A stretch of DNA of 64,000 nt from positions 44,702,001 through 44,766,000 of the forward strand of contig OX579635.1 in assembly GCA_951230915.1 (NCBI GenBank), written 5' to 3'. The notes beneath the pieces were generated by a model. It was not told where the DNA came from, searched no databases, and worked only from the letters and a program-made list of their open reading frames with translations. Shown here in pieces: positions 21,080-32,565 of this stretch (its first letter is position 1; each line of letters begins with the position of its first letter). The stretch comes from Antitrichia curtipendula. Lineage: Eukaryota; Streptophyta; Bryopsida; Hypnales; Leucodontaceae. The translations under genes and the position numbers were made by a program.

Positions 21080-22730
21080 AAAAATTCTTGCAAGAAAGAT
21101 GATCCCGAACCAAATACTATTGAAGAAGCGATGCGTCATTTTGATTGGTTAAAGTGGAAAGCTGCTCTTGAAAAGGAGTATGCTTCTTTAACATAAAAAA
21201 CAAGTCTTTGGACCTATCTTAAATAATCTTTCTTCTTGACCTCTTGGATATAAGCTGATATTTGTATGCAAACGTGATGAAAAAGTTTGGATTCTCCATT
21301 ACAAAGTCCATTTGGTTGCTCAAAGTTTCACTCAAAAGTTTAGTATTAAATATGATTCTACATATTTCCCTGTTATGGATTCTATTACCTTCCAATATCT
21401 TGTTGGAATGGCAGTACATACCTCCCTTGAGATGTGCCTTATGAATGTAGTCACAACTTACCTATACAGTTCCCTTTATGCTAAAAATTATATGAAATTC
21501 CCACCTGGTCTTGAAGCTACTATCAAGTTGCTTCCATTCTAGGCAAACATCGTGGCGTTAAATTACAATGGACATTATATAGTCTTAAGCAATCTAGACT
21601 CATGTGGTATCAACGACTATGGAACTATCTCATTGAACATCATTTTATAAATGATCCATTGCTCCTATGTCTTTTTATCAAATGAGACAAATATAAATTT
21701 GTGATTATTGTAGTGTATGTTGATGATTTGAACCTTGTGGACACTAAATTTGTATGCGTTGCAACTACTTAGCTACTAACTTGTGAGTTTGAGATGAAAT
21801 TGCTTGGAAAAACTACTTTTTGCATTGGCCTACAAGTTCTTCACTTGAAAGATGGCAGTATTTTTCTTTCACAAATGGCTTATATCAATCGAATCTAAAA
21901 AAGATTCAATATGATGCCTATCCACTTTCTACACTTATGGTTGGTCGTAGCAACAAAGGTGATGATCCTCATTGCCCTTACAAGAAGGAGGAGGAACCAC
22001 TTAGTGAACAATATCCATACCTTGTTGCGGTCAGAGCTCTTTTATATTTGGCTACATGTACAAGGCCTAATATTGCATTTGCAGTTAGTGTCCTTACAAA
22101 GCATAGAGCCCATCCTATACTATGACATTGGAATGGCATTAAATACCTTCTTCGTTATTTGAAAAGGACTAAAGACTTGGGATTACATTATTCTCAATCA
22201 ATAGATCTCAAATTAGTTGGATATGATGATGTTGGCTACAAATCTGACCAAGTCTCAAACATGCTATGTTTTCTTACAACATGGAGCTGCAATATTTTGG
22301 AAATCAATAAAGTAAACAATAACTGCAACATCATCTAATCATGCATAAATTATTACTTTATATGAAGCATCTTGATAAATGGTAATGCATTTGGGGATTG
22401 AGATCAATTGATAAATTTATTCGAACAAATTGCGGATTACCATATGATGATTCTCCAACTATCTTATATGAAGACAACAATGCTGGTATTGCACAAATGC
22501 AAGTGGATTTTGTTAAAGGTGATCGAACTAAACATATTGATCCAAAATATTTCAGTTATACCCATGATTTGATTACAAAGTGAGCACTTGAAATCAAGAA
22601 AGTTGTATCAACAGAGAATCTTGCAAATTTCTTCACCAAGGCTCTTCCATTATATACTCATCATTGACTTATTCATGGCAATGGAATGTGGCGATTCAAT
22701 ACTTTGGAATAGGAAATTAAACAGATTTTT
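21080..22730 (+). pseudogene. Copia reverse transcriptase and RNase H remnant
   Basis: Successive frames on the plus strand give a copia pol 3' half: EEAMRHFDWLKWKAALEKEY and SLT near 21120-21190, LVAQSFTQKFSIKYDSTYF and PVMDSITFQYLVGMAVHTSLE near 21315-21430, YMKFPPGLEA near 21493, LYSLKQS, the catalytic VVYVDDLN near 21715, RPNIAFAVSVLTKH near 22063, then the RNase H/C-terminal block ILYEDNNAGIAQM..VKGDRTKHIDPKYF (22460-22560) and ENLANFFTKALP (22615). Stops and frameshifts are frequent, so no active enzyme is possible. Confidence 0.88.
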
Positions 22731-22978
22731 ATATTATTGTAGAAACCTTTGATATTCTTCCATGGATTTTTTCCACTAGATTTTATCATGAGATTGAATT
22801 GATAAAGGCGTTGTACTATCTTTCCTTAATTTGTGATTTTATCCTTAATTATAATTAAGGTTTTTCTGGATAAGGTTTTAATGAGGCAACAACTGTATAT
22901 CTTGCAAGATTACGGACAATACCATACAAGACATTGCATAGAATTTTATTTGTAAATGTTATGTCGAGCAAGGAGGAG

Positions 22979-23187
22979 TGTTAAAAAATATCTTCTATTA
23001 ATACACTCTCCACTGTAGTTAATGTAGTTCTAAAGGTACCTAAAAATTATATTAGAATCCCTTAGACCAATAGGAAGGATTTCACCTTTTCTCCCTAGTG
23101 TATATTTGATACTTCTTTGGTTATTTTTCTCTTGTGTAATTTGATTGACAACCTAGTGTAGTATTCTTTTGTTTCCTATTCTCAACA
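22979..23187 (+). repeat. 3' LTR of the copia element
   Basis: 209 bp from TGTTAAAAAATATC to CCTATTCTCAACA, directly preceded by a polypurine tract. It is shorter than the 5' LTR because of small deletions in the middle. Confidence 0.9.
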
Positions 23188-23192
23188 CATAC

Positions 23193-25698
23193 TACATTGT
23201 CTTTTACTTTAGGTTATTTTTGGATTGTTTTAGGATATGTCTCAATTTTGAAGGCACTTTGTTTCAATGTTTGTCAAGTAATTCAAATTTTTCTAGGTAG
23301 CACCATCTGGTGGGATCCTACTTTTACATTGAGAACTATATTATTCAAGAGCATTGTTTCAATAGATGGTGGATTCTACAATGTATCCCATTGACTTTGG
23401 AATTCTGTGAATTTGACCTCTTTTGTCAATTTAGACAGACCCCTCAGATGGTTTTGTAGTGCATTACTCATCACGGTGTACAGTGCAATTCATACTATAT
23501 CTAATCAATGGACTATGATTGTGGATGAAATTTGAATAGACAAATGTATGGAATGAACTAGCTATATAAATTTAATTCCAATTCTTTCATTTTTAATTAT
23601 CAAATATTTTAAGCTTTATTTTTATTGGATAATTTCTTTGTATTAAGATGTTTGTTTTTTCCATTTTTATTTTTTGGTTGGTTTTTATACTTGTATATGA
23701 AAATTTAGGAGCTTGAATTTTAGAGAGGTGGTGGATGGAAACCTAATTGTAACACCTAACCCTCGACTCTAGAACAAAGTTAGGAACTTTGAACCACATA
23801 TTACATCCTTGCACTTAGATGCATTGTTTCTATAAGTGATACTCATCAATGAAGTTTGAAATTGAAATTGAATGCTCTTATAGATATTTATAGGACTTTG
23901 AATTTTAGTGCTTTGAAGTAGGAACAAAATACATTAAAATGGTACTATGAAGTTTGAAGAAGGAAACATACTTATCGTGGAAGTGATGGAAAAGAAGGAA
24001 CTGACACTTAGTGCAAATGAGATAAATGTGTAAAATTTCCCTACTTTGTTATTAAAGATCACAAGTATTTTGTACATTTGGGGAAGTATTCAAGAATCCT
24101 CCTTTGAATCATTCAATAGGAGTTATGGCATTAGATTAGAATACAAATTTTTAAAACTTAGACAATGTATGTTTAAAAGTCAATCAAAAAAACTAAGTGG
24201 TTAATAAGAAGGTTAGGTGTCATAATCACATTCAAGAGTGAATTTGAATTTAAATTTCAAATATATATTCATATAGAAAATTTGAGAGAGGTTTCCAAAA
24301 ACATATGACATTCCAAACACAAGTAGAATTCAAAGGAGATAGAGTAGCTTGATGTATTGATTGTTAATTAAATGAGATTTGAATTAAAAAAATAAAATTT
24401 AGAGTAAAACTAAGAAAAATTCAATTTTTAGATAGAGTTGATTATAAAACACCCAAAACCATAAAAATCTATCAAAAAGACTAAAAACCTAAAAGAAAAC
24501 AGTAGATGAAGTCTCAATGATTATAAATCATCCAAAACTTAGAAATTTCTTATTATAGTTCAGACGGTTCTTTTTGCAAGTACCTTTCCATTTTAAAACT
24601 GGCACAACATCTTCTTTGAGTTTAGAATTATAAATTTAAAAAAACAAACCTTTTTTAACCAATATATATACAATGAAAAACAAAATTGAGTATGGCTTTT
24701 AAACTTTTTCATTCAAACAACCATACCATAAGCATCAATGGGCAAAGTCCAAAGTAGATATACAAAAATTGTTTTATGTGACATATAACACATTACTATG
24801 GAAGTTTGAAGAAAAATTAGTTGTGATTTGAAAAATAACAATTTCAAAGTTAGACATGACTAAGGTTTGTGCACCATAATTTTGAATCACATTATGTTTC
24901 GTCAATTTTTTCTTAGAACTCCAAGAAAATTATAAACCTTTGCATATTGGTATATATACGTCATTTGAGATTGTTGTACACAAAAATTGAAGGAAGTTGA
25001 CATTTATAGAATTTGAAATTTTCACAATGTGACAAATATGCAAATGATGTTGGTTATCATAATATTTGAATTTTTATTGCAATTGAGATCATGTAATTAA
25101 ATTAGCCATTGTAAAAAGAATAAAGGTTGCAATATGAACCATTGTTACAAATATACAGAATTGATTTACAAAATTGTAGGAAGTATGTAAATACTTTAAC
25201 AATGACAATGATACAGTTTGTGAGATTACTTGATGTGAATGTTTTATCTCCACCCTTGAGATGAAATGGACACAACTAGGTTCTAGTGACTTGAGTTTGT
25301 CTGGTTTAAGGAAAATCTTAAGTTTGGGTGTCTAGGTGTTGTCCAATTGGCCTTCTAAGCAACTGACAAATTTTTAACAATGTCTAGTCTTAGTTATTTC
25401 AAGTATTAGATAGAGAGGATTGAAATAGTGAAAGTTAGGTTTAAGTAGTCTTGAGAATTAGAATAAAAAAAGTTAGTTTTTTTGTACAAAGACTAGAGTT
25501 TATAATTCACATAAATCATTTAAGAATGGAAAAAGAACCTCTACCTCATTGATAAATAATGGTATGACTTCTAACACTTGTCAAGTGTAAAAGCAAAGAA
25601 TTTAAAGCCTTCATGCAAACCCTTGAGAATCGGTAGTCTACGCAACTACAATTTTTTACACCTACCTACTCCTATTTACACTGAAGCAAAATAAGAAG
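23193..25698. other. Gene-free AT-rich stretch
   Basis: A 65-codon frame at 23197-23394 is unrecognised. The rest is A/T-rich, without visible coding sequence or clear paired inverted repeats. Confidence 0.35.
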
Positions 25699-25706
25699 TA
25701 CGTGTG

Positions 25707-25835
25707 CAGGGCTTTTTTTTTGGGCGAAATTTTGCCAGACTGTCAGAAATCTGACCTACCTGGCTTCATCCCTCCCAAAACTGGCCTCTCCAGTGAAGCC
25801 AGCAAGGGGGACACAAGTCCAAAAAAAAAGCCCTG
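25707..25835. mobile_element. 129-bp hAT-type MITE with perfect 8-bp target duplication
   Basis: The ends are CAGGGCTTTTTTTTT and AAAAAAAAAGCCCTG, perfect inverted repeats. The element is flanked on both sides by TACGTGTG (25699-25706 and 25836-25843). CAGGG termini and an 8-bp duplication are typical of the hAT superfamily. It has no coding capacity. The intact duplication indicates a fairly recent insertion. Confidence 0.9.
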
Positions 25836-26260
25836 TACGTGTGTCAAAAAGTTGATACTACTTCCATGATCTAAATTTTTGGAAGTCCCTGGTTCTTCAA
25901 GTAAGATAAAGATATCTATAATTGGGACAATCCCCTATAATGATATAGTAGGGTGCCCTATAATGGACAACAATTGACTCTATTGTTGATTGAAAAAGAT
26001 TTGATTTGCTCACAATTGATTAGGAACATGTTTCAAAGCTAGCTATTTTAGGTGAACTTTTGACACAAAGATGGATCCAAATGAAAAATCAACATTTATA
26101 TTGAATAAAATATTCATTCTCAAGATTTTTTTTTGTATACATTGAACCCAATTTCTCAACGAATTCTCTATATCTTAGACGTTGAAATGTTTAAGTTACT
26201 TGTTATACTTACCTCTATTTTAATCACATCCCGTTGCATTCTTTACAATGAGGGCTAATA

Positions 26261-27105
26261 CACTTACAAACTGCATATTGTGCCATTCAAATGTTTTACA
26301 TAGTGTAGATTAAAAAATTGGAATTTTTTTGTCTTGTATAACTAAAAGTCAATTCTTATGCAATTCCAATTAAGCATGTCAAATTTTAGTGTCAAAAAAG
26401 CAAAATATCATTTTTGGTGAATTTTTTAAAGTCAATTTTTATGATTTTACATAATATTTTATTGAAAACAATTGGTGATGAAATTTTTTGATTTGATTGC
26501 AAAGATATGTAGAAAGCATTCATATGCACATCTTTTTTTTCAACAAGCATCTCCAAAAAAGTTTCACAATTTCTTTTAGAAAGAGTTCAATGTGAGGTGT
26601 AGTAGGACCAAACTTTGTAAAATAGATATCTTTGTATTTAAACTAGATTTTGCTATTTGACCCTATCATTGTCACTAATTTTGTACATTTGAGCATGATG
26701 ATACAACTACCTTGCGAAAATCTAATTACAATAAAAAGATATCTATTTTTCAAAAATTAGGACATTGTCAATTCAACATTGAAATCTTTATAGAGGAAAT
26801 TGTGAAACTTTTTGGAGGATGCATGTTGAAGGGAAGATGTGTGTATAGATGTTTCATACAATATCTCTGCAGTCAATTTAAAAATCCATCACCAATGATT
26901 TTCAATGAATTCTCATGTAAAATCATGAAAATTAAATGAAAAAATTAAATGAAAATGGAGAATTTTGGTTTTTTGAAACTGAAATTTGATATACTTGATT
27001 GTGATTGCATTTGAATTGAATATTAATTATACAAGACAAAAAATGCCAATTCTATTCTATATTACACAAAATTCTTTAAATGGCACAATAGGCAACTTGT
27101 AAATG
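26261..27105. mobile_element. 845-bp fold-back element
   Basis: The two halves are diverged inverted repeats over most of their length: CACTTACAAAC..ATTGTGCCATTC at the left mirrors GAATTGG-like sequence, AATGGCACAATAGGC and ACTTGTAAATG at the right. Inner parts also pair, e.g. AAAGTTTCACAATTTC near 26560 with GGAAATTGTGAAACTTT near 26798. A 75-codon frame (26712-26939) falls in the right arm and is not recognised. A single-arm relative lies at about 36930-37210. Confidence 0.65.
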
Positions 27106-27241
27106 TAAAAGACCCCGTCCAACCACTTGAAAATTTAAGCATCACGAGTAATTCCAAGACAAATTCCTCAATTCTTCAAGAACGAATGAGATCTAGTGCC
27201 ACTGGTTGCAACCTAATCAACACCTTGAAAACTTAGGGGCT

Positions 27242-27370
27242 CTTCACACTATGGCCAAAGTTCAAGAGTGTCAATTTCCATGAATCAGATTGCAAGAAAG
27301 CAAAAATTTCGGCAAATCTGATTGGTGGAAAATTGATGGACTCTCGACCTTTGGGCATAGTGTGAAGTGC
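27242..27370. repeat. Imperfect inverted repeat in the FBPase upstream region
   Basis: CTTCACACTATGGCCAAAG at the left pairs with CTTTGGGCATAGTGTGAAG at the right, and inner blocks GTCAATTTCC/GGAAAATTGA and AATCAGATT/AATCTGATT pair as well. Arms are about 55 bp with bulges. It lies roughly 360-480 bp upstream of the first FBPase Met. It could be a small MITE or a hairpin-forming regulatory sequence. Confidence 0.6.
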
Positions 27371-27724
27371 TGCTACCAATTCAACCAAACAGCTACAGTT
27401 GAAGATTTCAAACAAACGCCAATTGTCACTTTTTCCAGAATCTGGTTCCCGTTGCGAAACAATTGCAATAAACAACGTGTTTTATAATCAGCCGTCCTAA
27501 ACCAGATCTTTCACCATCACCGCGACATCGCCACCAGATTCCTGACGAGCTTGCATCTCTCGCATGCATGATCGGGACGCAACAATGCAATTCGAGTTGT
27601 GGAGGAATCCTTGAAGAGATGAGGATGAGGAGATCGCCGTTTGCGAGAGAGATTGTGCGACGTGTGGGATTGAGAGCTTTCGGATGCGCCATCGGACGGC
27701 AACCACGACGACGAAGACAATCTC

Positions 27725-30051
27725 ATGAACTACTTGTTCCTTTTCTGCATTTGTGTCCTGCCTCTGCTGTCCATTCGATGGTCGCGCGTGGTGGAGAACA
27801 AACCGGCCGACGTTGCTGCCAAATTGTATACACCACCGCAGGCTCCTCCGAGCAGGAAAGTCACTAAGGCGCGATCGCCAAGTATGGTGGCGCGCGTGTT
27901 GGGGTTCCGAAAGCCACCATCGCCATTACCATCGCCGTTGCCATCACGATCGCCGTCGTCGTCGTTGTCATTTTTCCGGCAGGCGATTGTTGCGGCGCCG
28001 GTGCCCGTGAAAGCGAAGCCCGTGTCGTGGTTCACTCCGCCCTCGCCGAGACGCAAGTCGGCTATGGAGTCGAAGAAGCAAGCGCCGTCGTTGCCGCCCG
28101 CGTTCATTCGCCCGCCGTTGCGGACGCAGGCCGTGATCACGGGAACAGACGCGGACGAGGTGGTGACCATGACGACGTTTCTGGGGACTGAGGGGTCGAA
28201 TGTGGATGTGGATTTGGTGGTACTCATGACGCACATTCAGGCCGCGTGCAAGCACATTGCGTCCGTATTGGCTTCCCCCTCGGAGCTTCAGGCCACACTC
28301 TCTGGCGCGGATGCTGCGCATGGCGTTGGTCGGGATGCGCCTAAGCCACTGGACATCGTTTCGGTGGGTGCTTGCACTTCGCTGCTTTGGTTGTGAATTT
28401 CGATATGATTGTGGTGTGTAACTCTTTTGCATCGCTTCCGAGGTCAAGATTTCTGTAGGTTTCTAGGCAGTTCTGGAGGCAGGGATTTAAGGCTTCGTTT
28501 CCTCATAGATCAAGCAATTCTCTCGGTGGTTGTGGCAATTCTGTATGTTTCTTTGAGTTTTGAGCTTCTTCTCGTAAATCGATGTAATTTTCGATAGAAT
28601 TGTGCTGCGTGAGTCTTTGCATTGGATCTGAGGTCAAGAATTCTGCAGATTTCATGCCATCTGGAGAGACAGGGGTTTAGGGTTTTGTTTCCTCTTATAT
28701 CAAGCAATTCCCTCCCTCCGTTCTTGCGACTGCAATGATCTACTTGCGGCGTCGATTGTTCCTTGAATTTCATATTTTTCCTCGAGAATCTTTGCGCTAA
28801 TTGATAAACCTGTGCTGCACAAAACTGGTGCATCCATCCGAGCTCAAGATTTGTCATGCCATTTATGGAGAAAGGAGATTGGGGCTTTGTATCCTCAGTC
28901 AAGTCGCCCTCCTCGTCGTTCTTGCGGTTTCTATGATCTACTCTAGCGGCGTCGATTTTGCAATGAGATCGATTATCTGACGTAGCGCACACCCTGCTGA
29001 CAGGCAGAATAACATCATAAAGGCGGCTCTGCGAAGCTCCGGCAAAGTGGCCGCCATCGCCTCGGAAGAGGACGACAGGCCCATTTGGCTAGGCGAGGCC
29101 CCTTACGTCGTGGTCTTCGACCCGCTGGACGGCTCTCGCAACATCGACGCGTCCATCCCGACCGGTACCATCTTCGGAATTTACCGGCGATTGCCCGAGG
29201 CGGACCACTTGCCGACGGAGGAGAAAGCGTTCGCTAATGTAATGCAGCGGGGCGAGCGGCAGGTCGCCGCTGGATATGCTCTGTACTCCTCTGCTACCAT
29301 AATGGCCATCTCCGTCGGGTCAGGGTTGCATGGGTTCACCTTGGACTACACCATCGGCGAGTTTGTGTACAGTCACCACGACATCCGAATTCCTGAGAGA
29401 GGTCTCATCACTTTCCAAAATTGCTTACTCATGTTTCGCTTTGCAGTTTTGAGTATGTCAGATCGAAACTTTCTGCTTTGAACGACACATGCAATGTTGT
29501 TCACCGATTCTGGTGACTACAAAATGTGGCCCTATTTGAACCATAATTTTCTCAACATGATCGGTCGAATTGGTCATTTTAAGCCTTGATAATCTCATTT
29601 CGAAGACTTTCTTTCTGCTCATCGTTTTGAGCTGTCGTTTGCTTTTGCAGGTCAGATCTACTCTGTCAACGATGCTCGCTACTTCGACTGGCCGTCCGGC
29701 TTGCGGAAGTACATCGACACAGTGCGGCAAGGGAAGGGCCAGACGCGGAAACAGTATTCAGCTCGTTACATCTGCTCCTTGGTGGCGGACTTGCATCGCA
29801 CCATCATGTACGGTGGTATTGCAATGAACCCGAGGTCTCATCTGCGCCTCTTGTATGAGGCGAATCCACTGAGCTACCTGGTGGAGCAGGGCGGTGGCAA
29901 GGGAACTGATGGCAAGCGACGCATTTTGGAGATCAAACCCGTTGAGATTCATCAGCGGTTACCTCTGTTCCTGGGCAGTGCTGCCGATATTGCTGAACTT
30001 GTCAGCTATGGCGATATCCAGCAGCAGAAGAATCCTGGCTACACGGTGTGA
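27725..30051 (+). CDS. Fructose-1,6-bisphosphatase, plastid isoform II (cpFBPII-like)
   Basis: Hydrolyses fructose-1,6-bisphosphate to fructose-6-phosphate. Exons 27725-28363, 29008-29401 and 29651-30051 join with GT..AG borders (phases 0 and 1) into 477 residues. Visible are APKPLDIVS-NNIIKAALRSS across junction 1, SEEDD (232-236), the metal/catalytic DPLDGSRNID (251-260), the substrate-binding YSARYICSLVADLHRT (380-395) and the metal-ligand stretch YEANPLSYLVEQGGGKG (E414). The product ends in NPGYTV. The loop between IFGIY and AAGY has no cysteines, so it lacks the thioredoxin-regulated disulfide of chloroplast FBPase I; this and the sequence style fit the redox-insensitive cpFBPII. The first Met gives a hydrophobic start (MNYLFLFCICVLPLL). 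Met54 (27884) would start a Ser/Pro/Arg-rich plastid-transit-like leader and a 424-residue protein closer to the family's usual length, and may be the true start. Confidence 0.92.
28411..29007 (+). repeat. Three tandem ~200-bp units filling FBPase intron 1
   Basis: Units start at about 28411, 28602 and 28812. Each contains a GTG(C/G)TG(C/T) start, CTTTGCAT-like words, GAGGTCAAGA/GAGCTCAAGA, an AGGGNTTNAGGGTTTTGTTTCCTC-like block and TCAAG near CCCTCC. Units 2 and 3 also share GATCTACT..GCGGCGTCGATT. Almost all of intron 1 is built from them. Confidence 0.7.
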
Positions 30052-31065
30052 TTTTCTCCCTCTATTTTATAGTATATTTTTTTAATGCAGCCTCCTTGGT
30101 ACCTCGATTCCTGGTTAACCCGAGTTAGCTGTGTGAGAACTTCTCTCTATTCAGGTGCAGAATTTTGTTCGAGTAACAGTTTGAGCTGTGTAAATATGTA
30201 AACTAGTGGTCAGGCTCTTATTATAGAAGAGCTAGTGTTGATATGTACTTGGTCATCTCATTTGATGAGCATTATATTGAGGTTGAATTGGAGCTCCCCG
30301 TGGTTTGATGGAGCTCTCTCGCGCATTGCAGATCTTGTATTTGTAACTTTTAGCCTCATATCCTCTTCGTCACTGTTTTCGTTTTCACTGTACATTAAAT
30401 CTCTTTAATCTGACCCTCTCTTCATTGACATTCTGGAATATCTTGCTCAATTGCCAAACTAGCATTGACTATATCACATGCAGACTATTTGACCTGAATG
30501 ACTGTATTCCAAGCAGTCATATTAAGGGGGTTAAAGTGTATTTGATTGTCGGAGTTGGGCTGGATACTAAGAGCAATTTTTGTGCGAGTTCTTATCTAAG
30601 GCTCGTTGTTGTAGTCTCAATAATCATTGCTGGTGCCTAATTTTGGGTTTTATGTTTCAAAAATTGAGAACTTAAACCATTTTTTTTAATGATCGGCGTA
30701 CATGAAGGTCTGTTCATACTAGGTCCCTCGATTGTCTCCAGTTGCATACTTTCATAATGTAATGTATTAGTGTAACATCGAGCCTACCTTCACAAGGGAG
30801 AAGGTATTTCCTTTGTGTCTTTGCCACTGTCCTGTTGACTGTGGTGCGGGTCTCTAACAAAGAGACTATTCATTCATGCTGCATGCTCATTTACAGCTGT
30901 ATGCAGCATTTGTAAATTTGTCATTTGTCATCTACAGATTCTTGTCAACTGGAAAGTGGTAGAACTACTATTTTCATATTCTATACCAATGCTTGCAAAC
31001 AGGTTACATGTACAATTTCGACCTAGTTGGGACATCGAAGGGGTGACTTGGAATTTACGTCACCA
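30052..31065. other. 3' flank of FBPase
   Basis: This presumably contains the FBPase 3' untranslated region. No gene was recognised. The 71-codon frame at 30425-30640 has no visible domain. Confidence 0.4.
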
Positions 31066-31137
31066 GGCCCCATAGTCCAGTGGTTACGACTTTGGACTTT
31101 GAATCCAAAAACCCGAGTTCGAATCTCGGTGGGGCCT
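31066..31137 (+). tRNA. tRNA-Gln (anticodon TTG)
   Basis: A 72-base cloverleaf. The acceptor stem GGCCCCA pairs with TGGGGCC, followed by discriminator T. The D-arm region includes the A box TAGTCCAGTGG, and the anticodon stem TTGGA/TCCAA encloses loop CTTTGAA with TTG at 31099-31101. The T arm CCGAG TTCGAAT CTCGG contains the B box GTTCGAATC. There is no intron, and CCA is not encoded, as expected for a nuclear gene. A run of seven T (31137-31143) is a RNA polymerase III terminator. Confidence 0.95.
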
Positions 31138-31143
31138 TTTTTT
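31137..31143 (+). terminator. RNA polymerase III T-run terminator
   Basis: Seven consecutive T residues begin at the discriminator base of the tRNA-Gln and end its transcript. Confidence 0.8.
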
Positions 31144-32070
31144 CTATATCCTCAATAGATTTTCGACCTCTCAGAGTTTTCAATCGATTTTCAGGGAACG
31201 CAATTTAGGGTTTCAAGAAACACACACGACCGAACAGAAGCATATAGAGCGGTAATATACCTCAATTGCAACGAAGAGTAGAGTGTTACAGCATCTGCAC
31301 CAGCACTCAAAATTCAAGCATCTAACTTGACATGCTAAAGTTTTTTGAACAGCCCTCAAAAAAATTTTGAATAGCCTTCAAAATTTTTGTCCCCCCACCC
31401 TTGCTCACCAAATGTGCTCCAAATATAGTCAATTGATCAATCATCAAATAGAATATAGGATAAAGCTCACCAAATTTAGGACAAACAATGATTTCAAGGG
31501 TCATTGCTTGACACATTAGGACTTATTAGTACCATGAGAATATATTTTGAGGGGCCTTGAACACTTGTCATCCAAGAATATCAAAGTGCCAATGTCTGGA
31601 AGGACAGGAGCCATATCATCAAGGATAACAACCAAAAAATTATCAACGAGATAGGATGAATAGGTGCATTCTTTGTTTCTACAATTTTTAGGCATTCATT
31701 GGATGCTTTTAATCATCCACAACATTTAAGGTTAAACTAGCCTCTTTCCATATGCAAATCAGTACAAGTTAGAACCGCTTTACGGTAAACAAAAAGCATT
31801 TTCACTGGCCAGGCCATAGAAATGATCCCAAGCACTGTCGTTGGTAAAGCAGCTCTTTCATCCATTGTTCACTGACAAGAAGAAGCCCACTTATCGATTC
31901 ATGAAGATGGGTGCGTTTGGTGAACAATGTAGCTTGTTGGTCTCTATATTCGAAAGGTCTAGAGTTTGACAACAGCAAAAGATTTTGCCTGTAACAATTT
32001 ACTGCAAGAAACGTCTGGACTGGCTCATAACGTTGTGCTCAAACACACAAGAATATCTCCAGTTATGGTT
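31144..32070. other. Gene-free stretch
   Basis: No coding sequence was recognised. A 64-codon minus frame at 31322-31516 shows no domain. Confidence 0.35.
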
Positions 32071-32172
32071 CAATATGCTCCCTCTATTTTTTGAATAATA
32101 CCCGTGTTTCCTTTGTAAAACAAACACACAAAGGAAACACGGGTATTATTCAAAAACAGAGGGAGCATATTG
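32071..32172. mobile_element. 102-bp Stowaway-like hairpin MITE
   Basis: Arms 32071-32116 and 32128-32172 are complementary except for one substitution and one extra T, with an 11-base loop. The ends include CTCCCTCTATTTTTTGAA, resembling the CTCCCTCCGT-type termini of plant Stowaway (Tc1/mariner) MITEs. AT-rich flanks prevent a firm call of the TA duplication. Confidence 0.85.
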
Positions 32173-32565
32173 CATCCAGGCCTTGATCTCCACTCACACC
32201 TCTGCCCTGGATGCTAGTGTATGGTGTGCAGTGGAAAAATAATAGCAGGGTCATTCTCATTTGCTGGTGTGTCTCTTGGTCTTGTCCTCAAAATCCATGA
32301 TCCCATCTTGCTGTAAGTTGGCTCGACTGCATTGAGTGTGGAAGTTGTCTCCCTCATACTCTCGCAGCTTGTGTTGTAATCACACTGCACACAAGCATAT
32401 TGTCATGCCTTTCTTCTACATCCCAGTACTCGCATTCTTGTTTACTTTGAAGCATTATATGCTTGGAGCTTCTCGAATTTGACCTAATTTTGCAGAGAAT
32501 AGTGAAAAAATGCTTCGTTGAAATTGGGCCAACATGGTCCCTAAAAAATTAAGTGGTAATGGGAT

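Larger units (their letters stand above)
18138..23187 (+). mobile_element. Ty1/copia LTR retrotransposon, rearranged and decayed
   Basis: A 5050-bp element with LTRs at both ends, starting TG and ending CA. Flanks are CATAT (18133-18137) and CATAC (23188-23192), a 5-bp target duplication with one change. A primer-binding-like GTTATCAACACGC follows the 5' LTR and a purine tract AGCAAGGAGGAG precedes the 3' LTR. The pol remnant on the plus strand lies in copia order at the 3' part, with RT and RNase H. Protease and integrase were not found. The gag region is duplicated in inverted orientation, so the better gag copy reads against pol. Stops and frameshifts throughout show the element is inactive. 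Confidence 0.9.

Noticed and set aside
27730..28447. Long open frames antisense to, or out of frame with, FBPase exon 1 (168 and 159 codons on the minus strand)
   Set aside because: They overlap the GC-rich FBPase first exon and are explained by its composition; only the plus frame continues into conserved FBPase exons.
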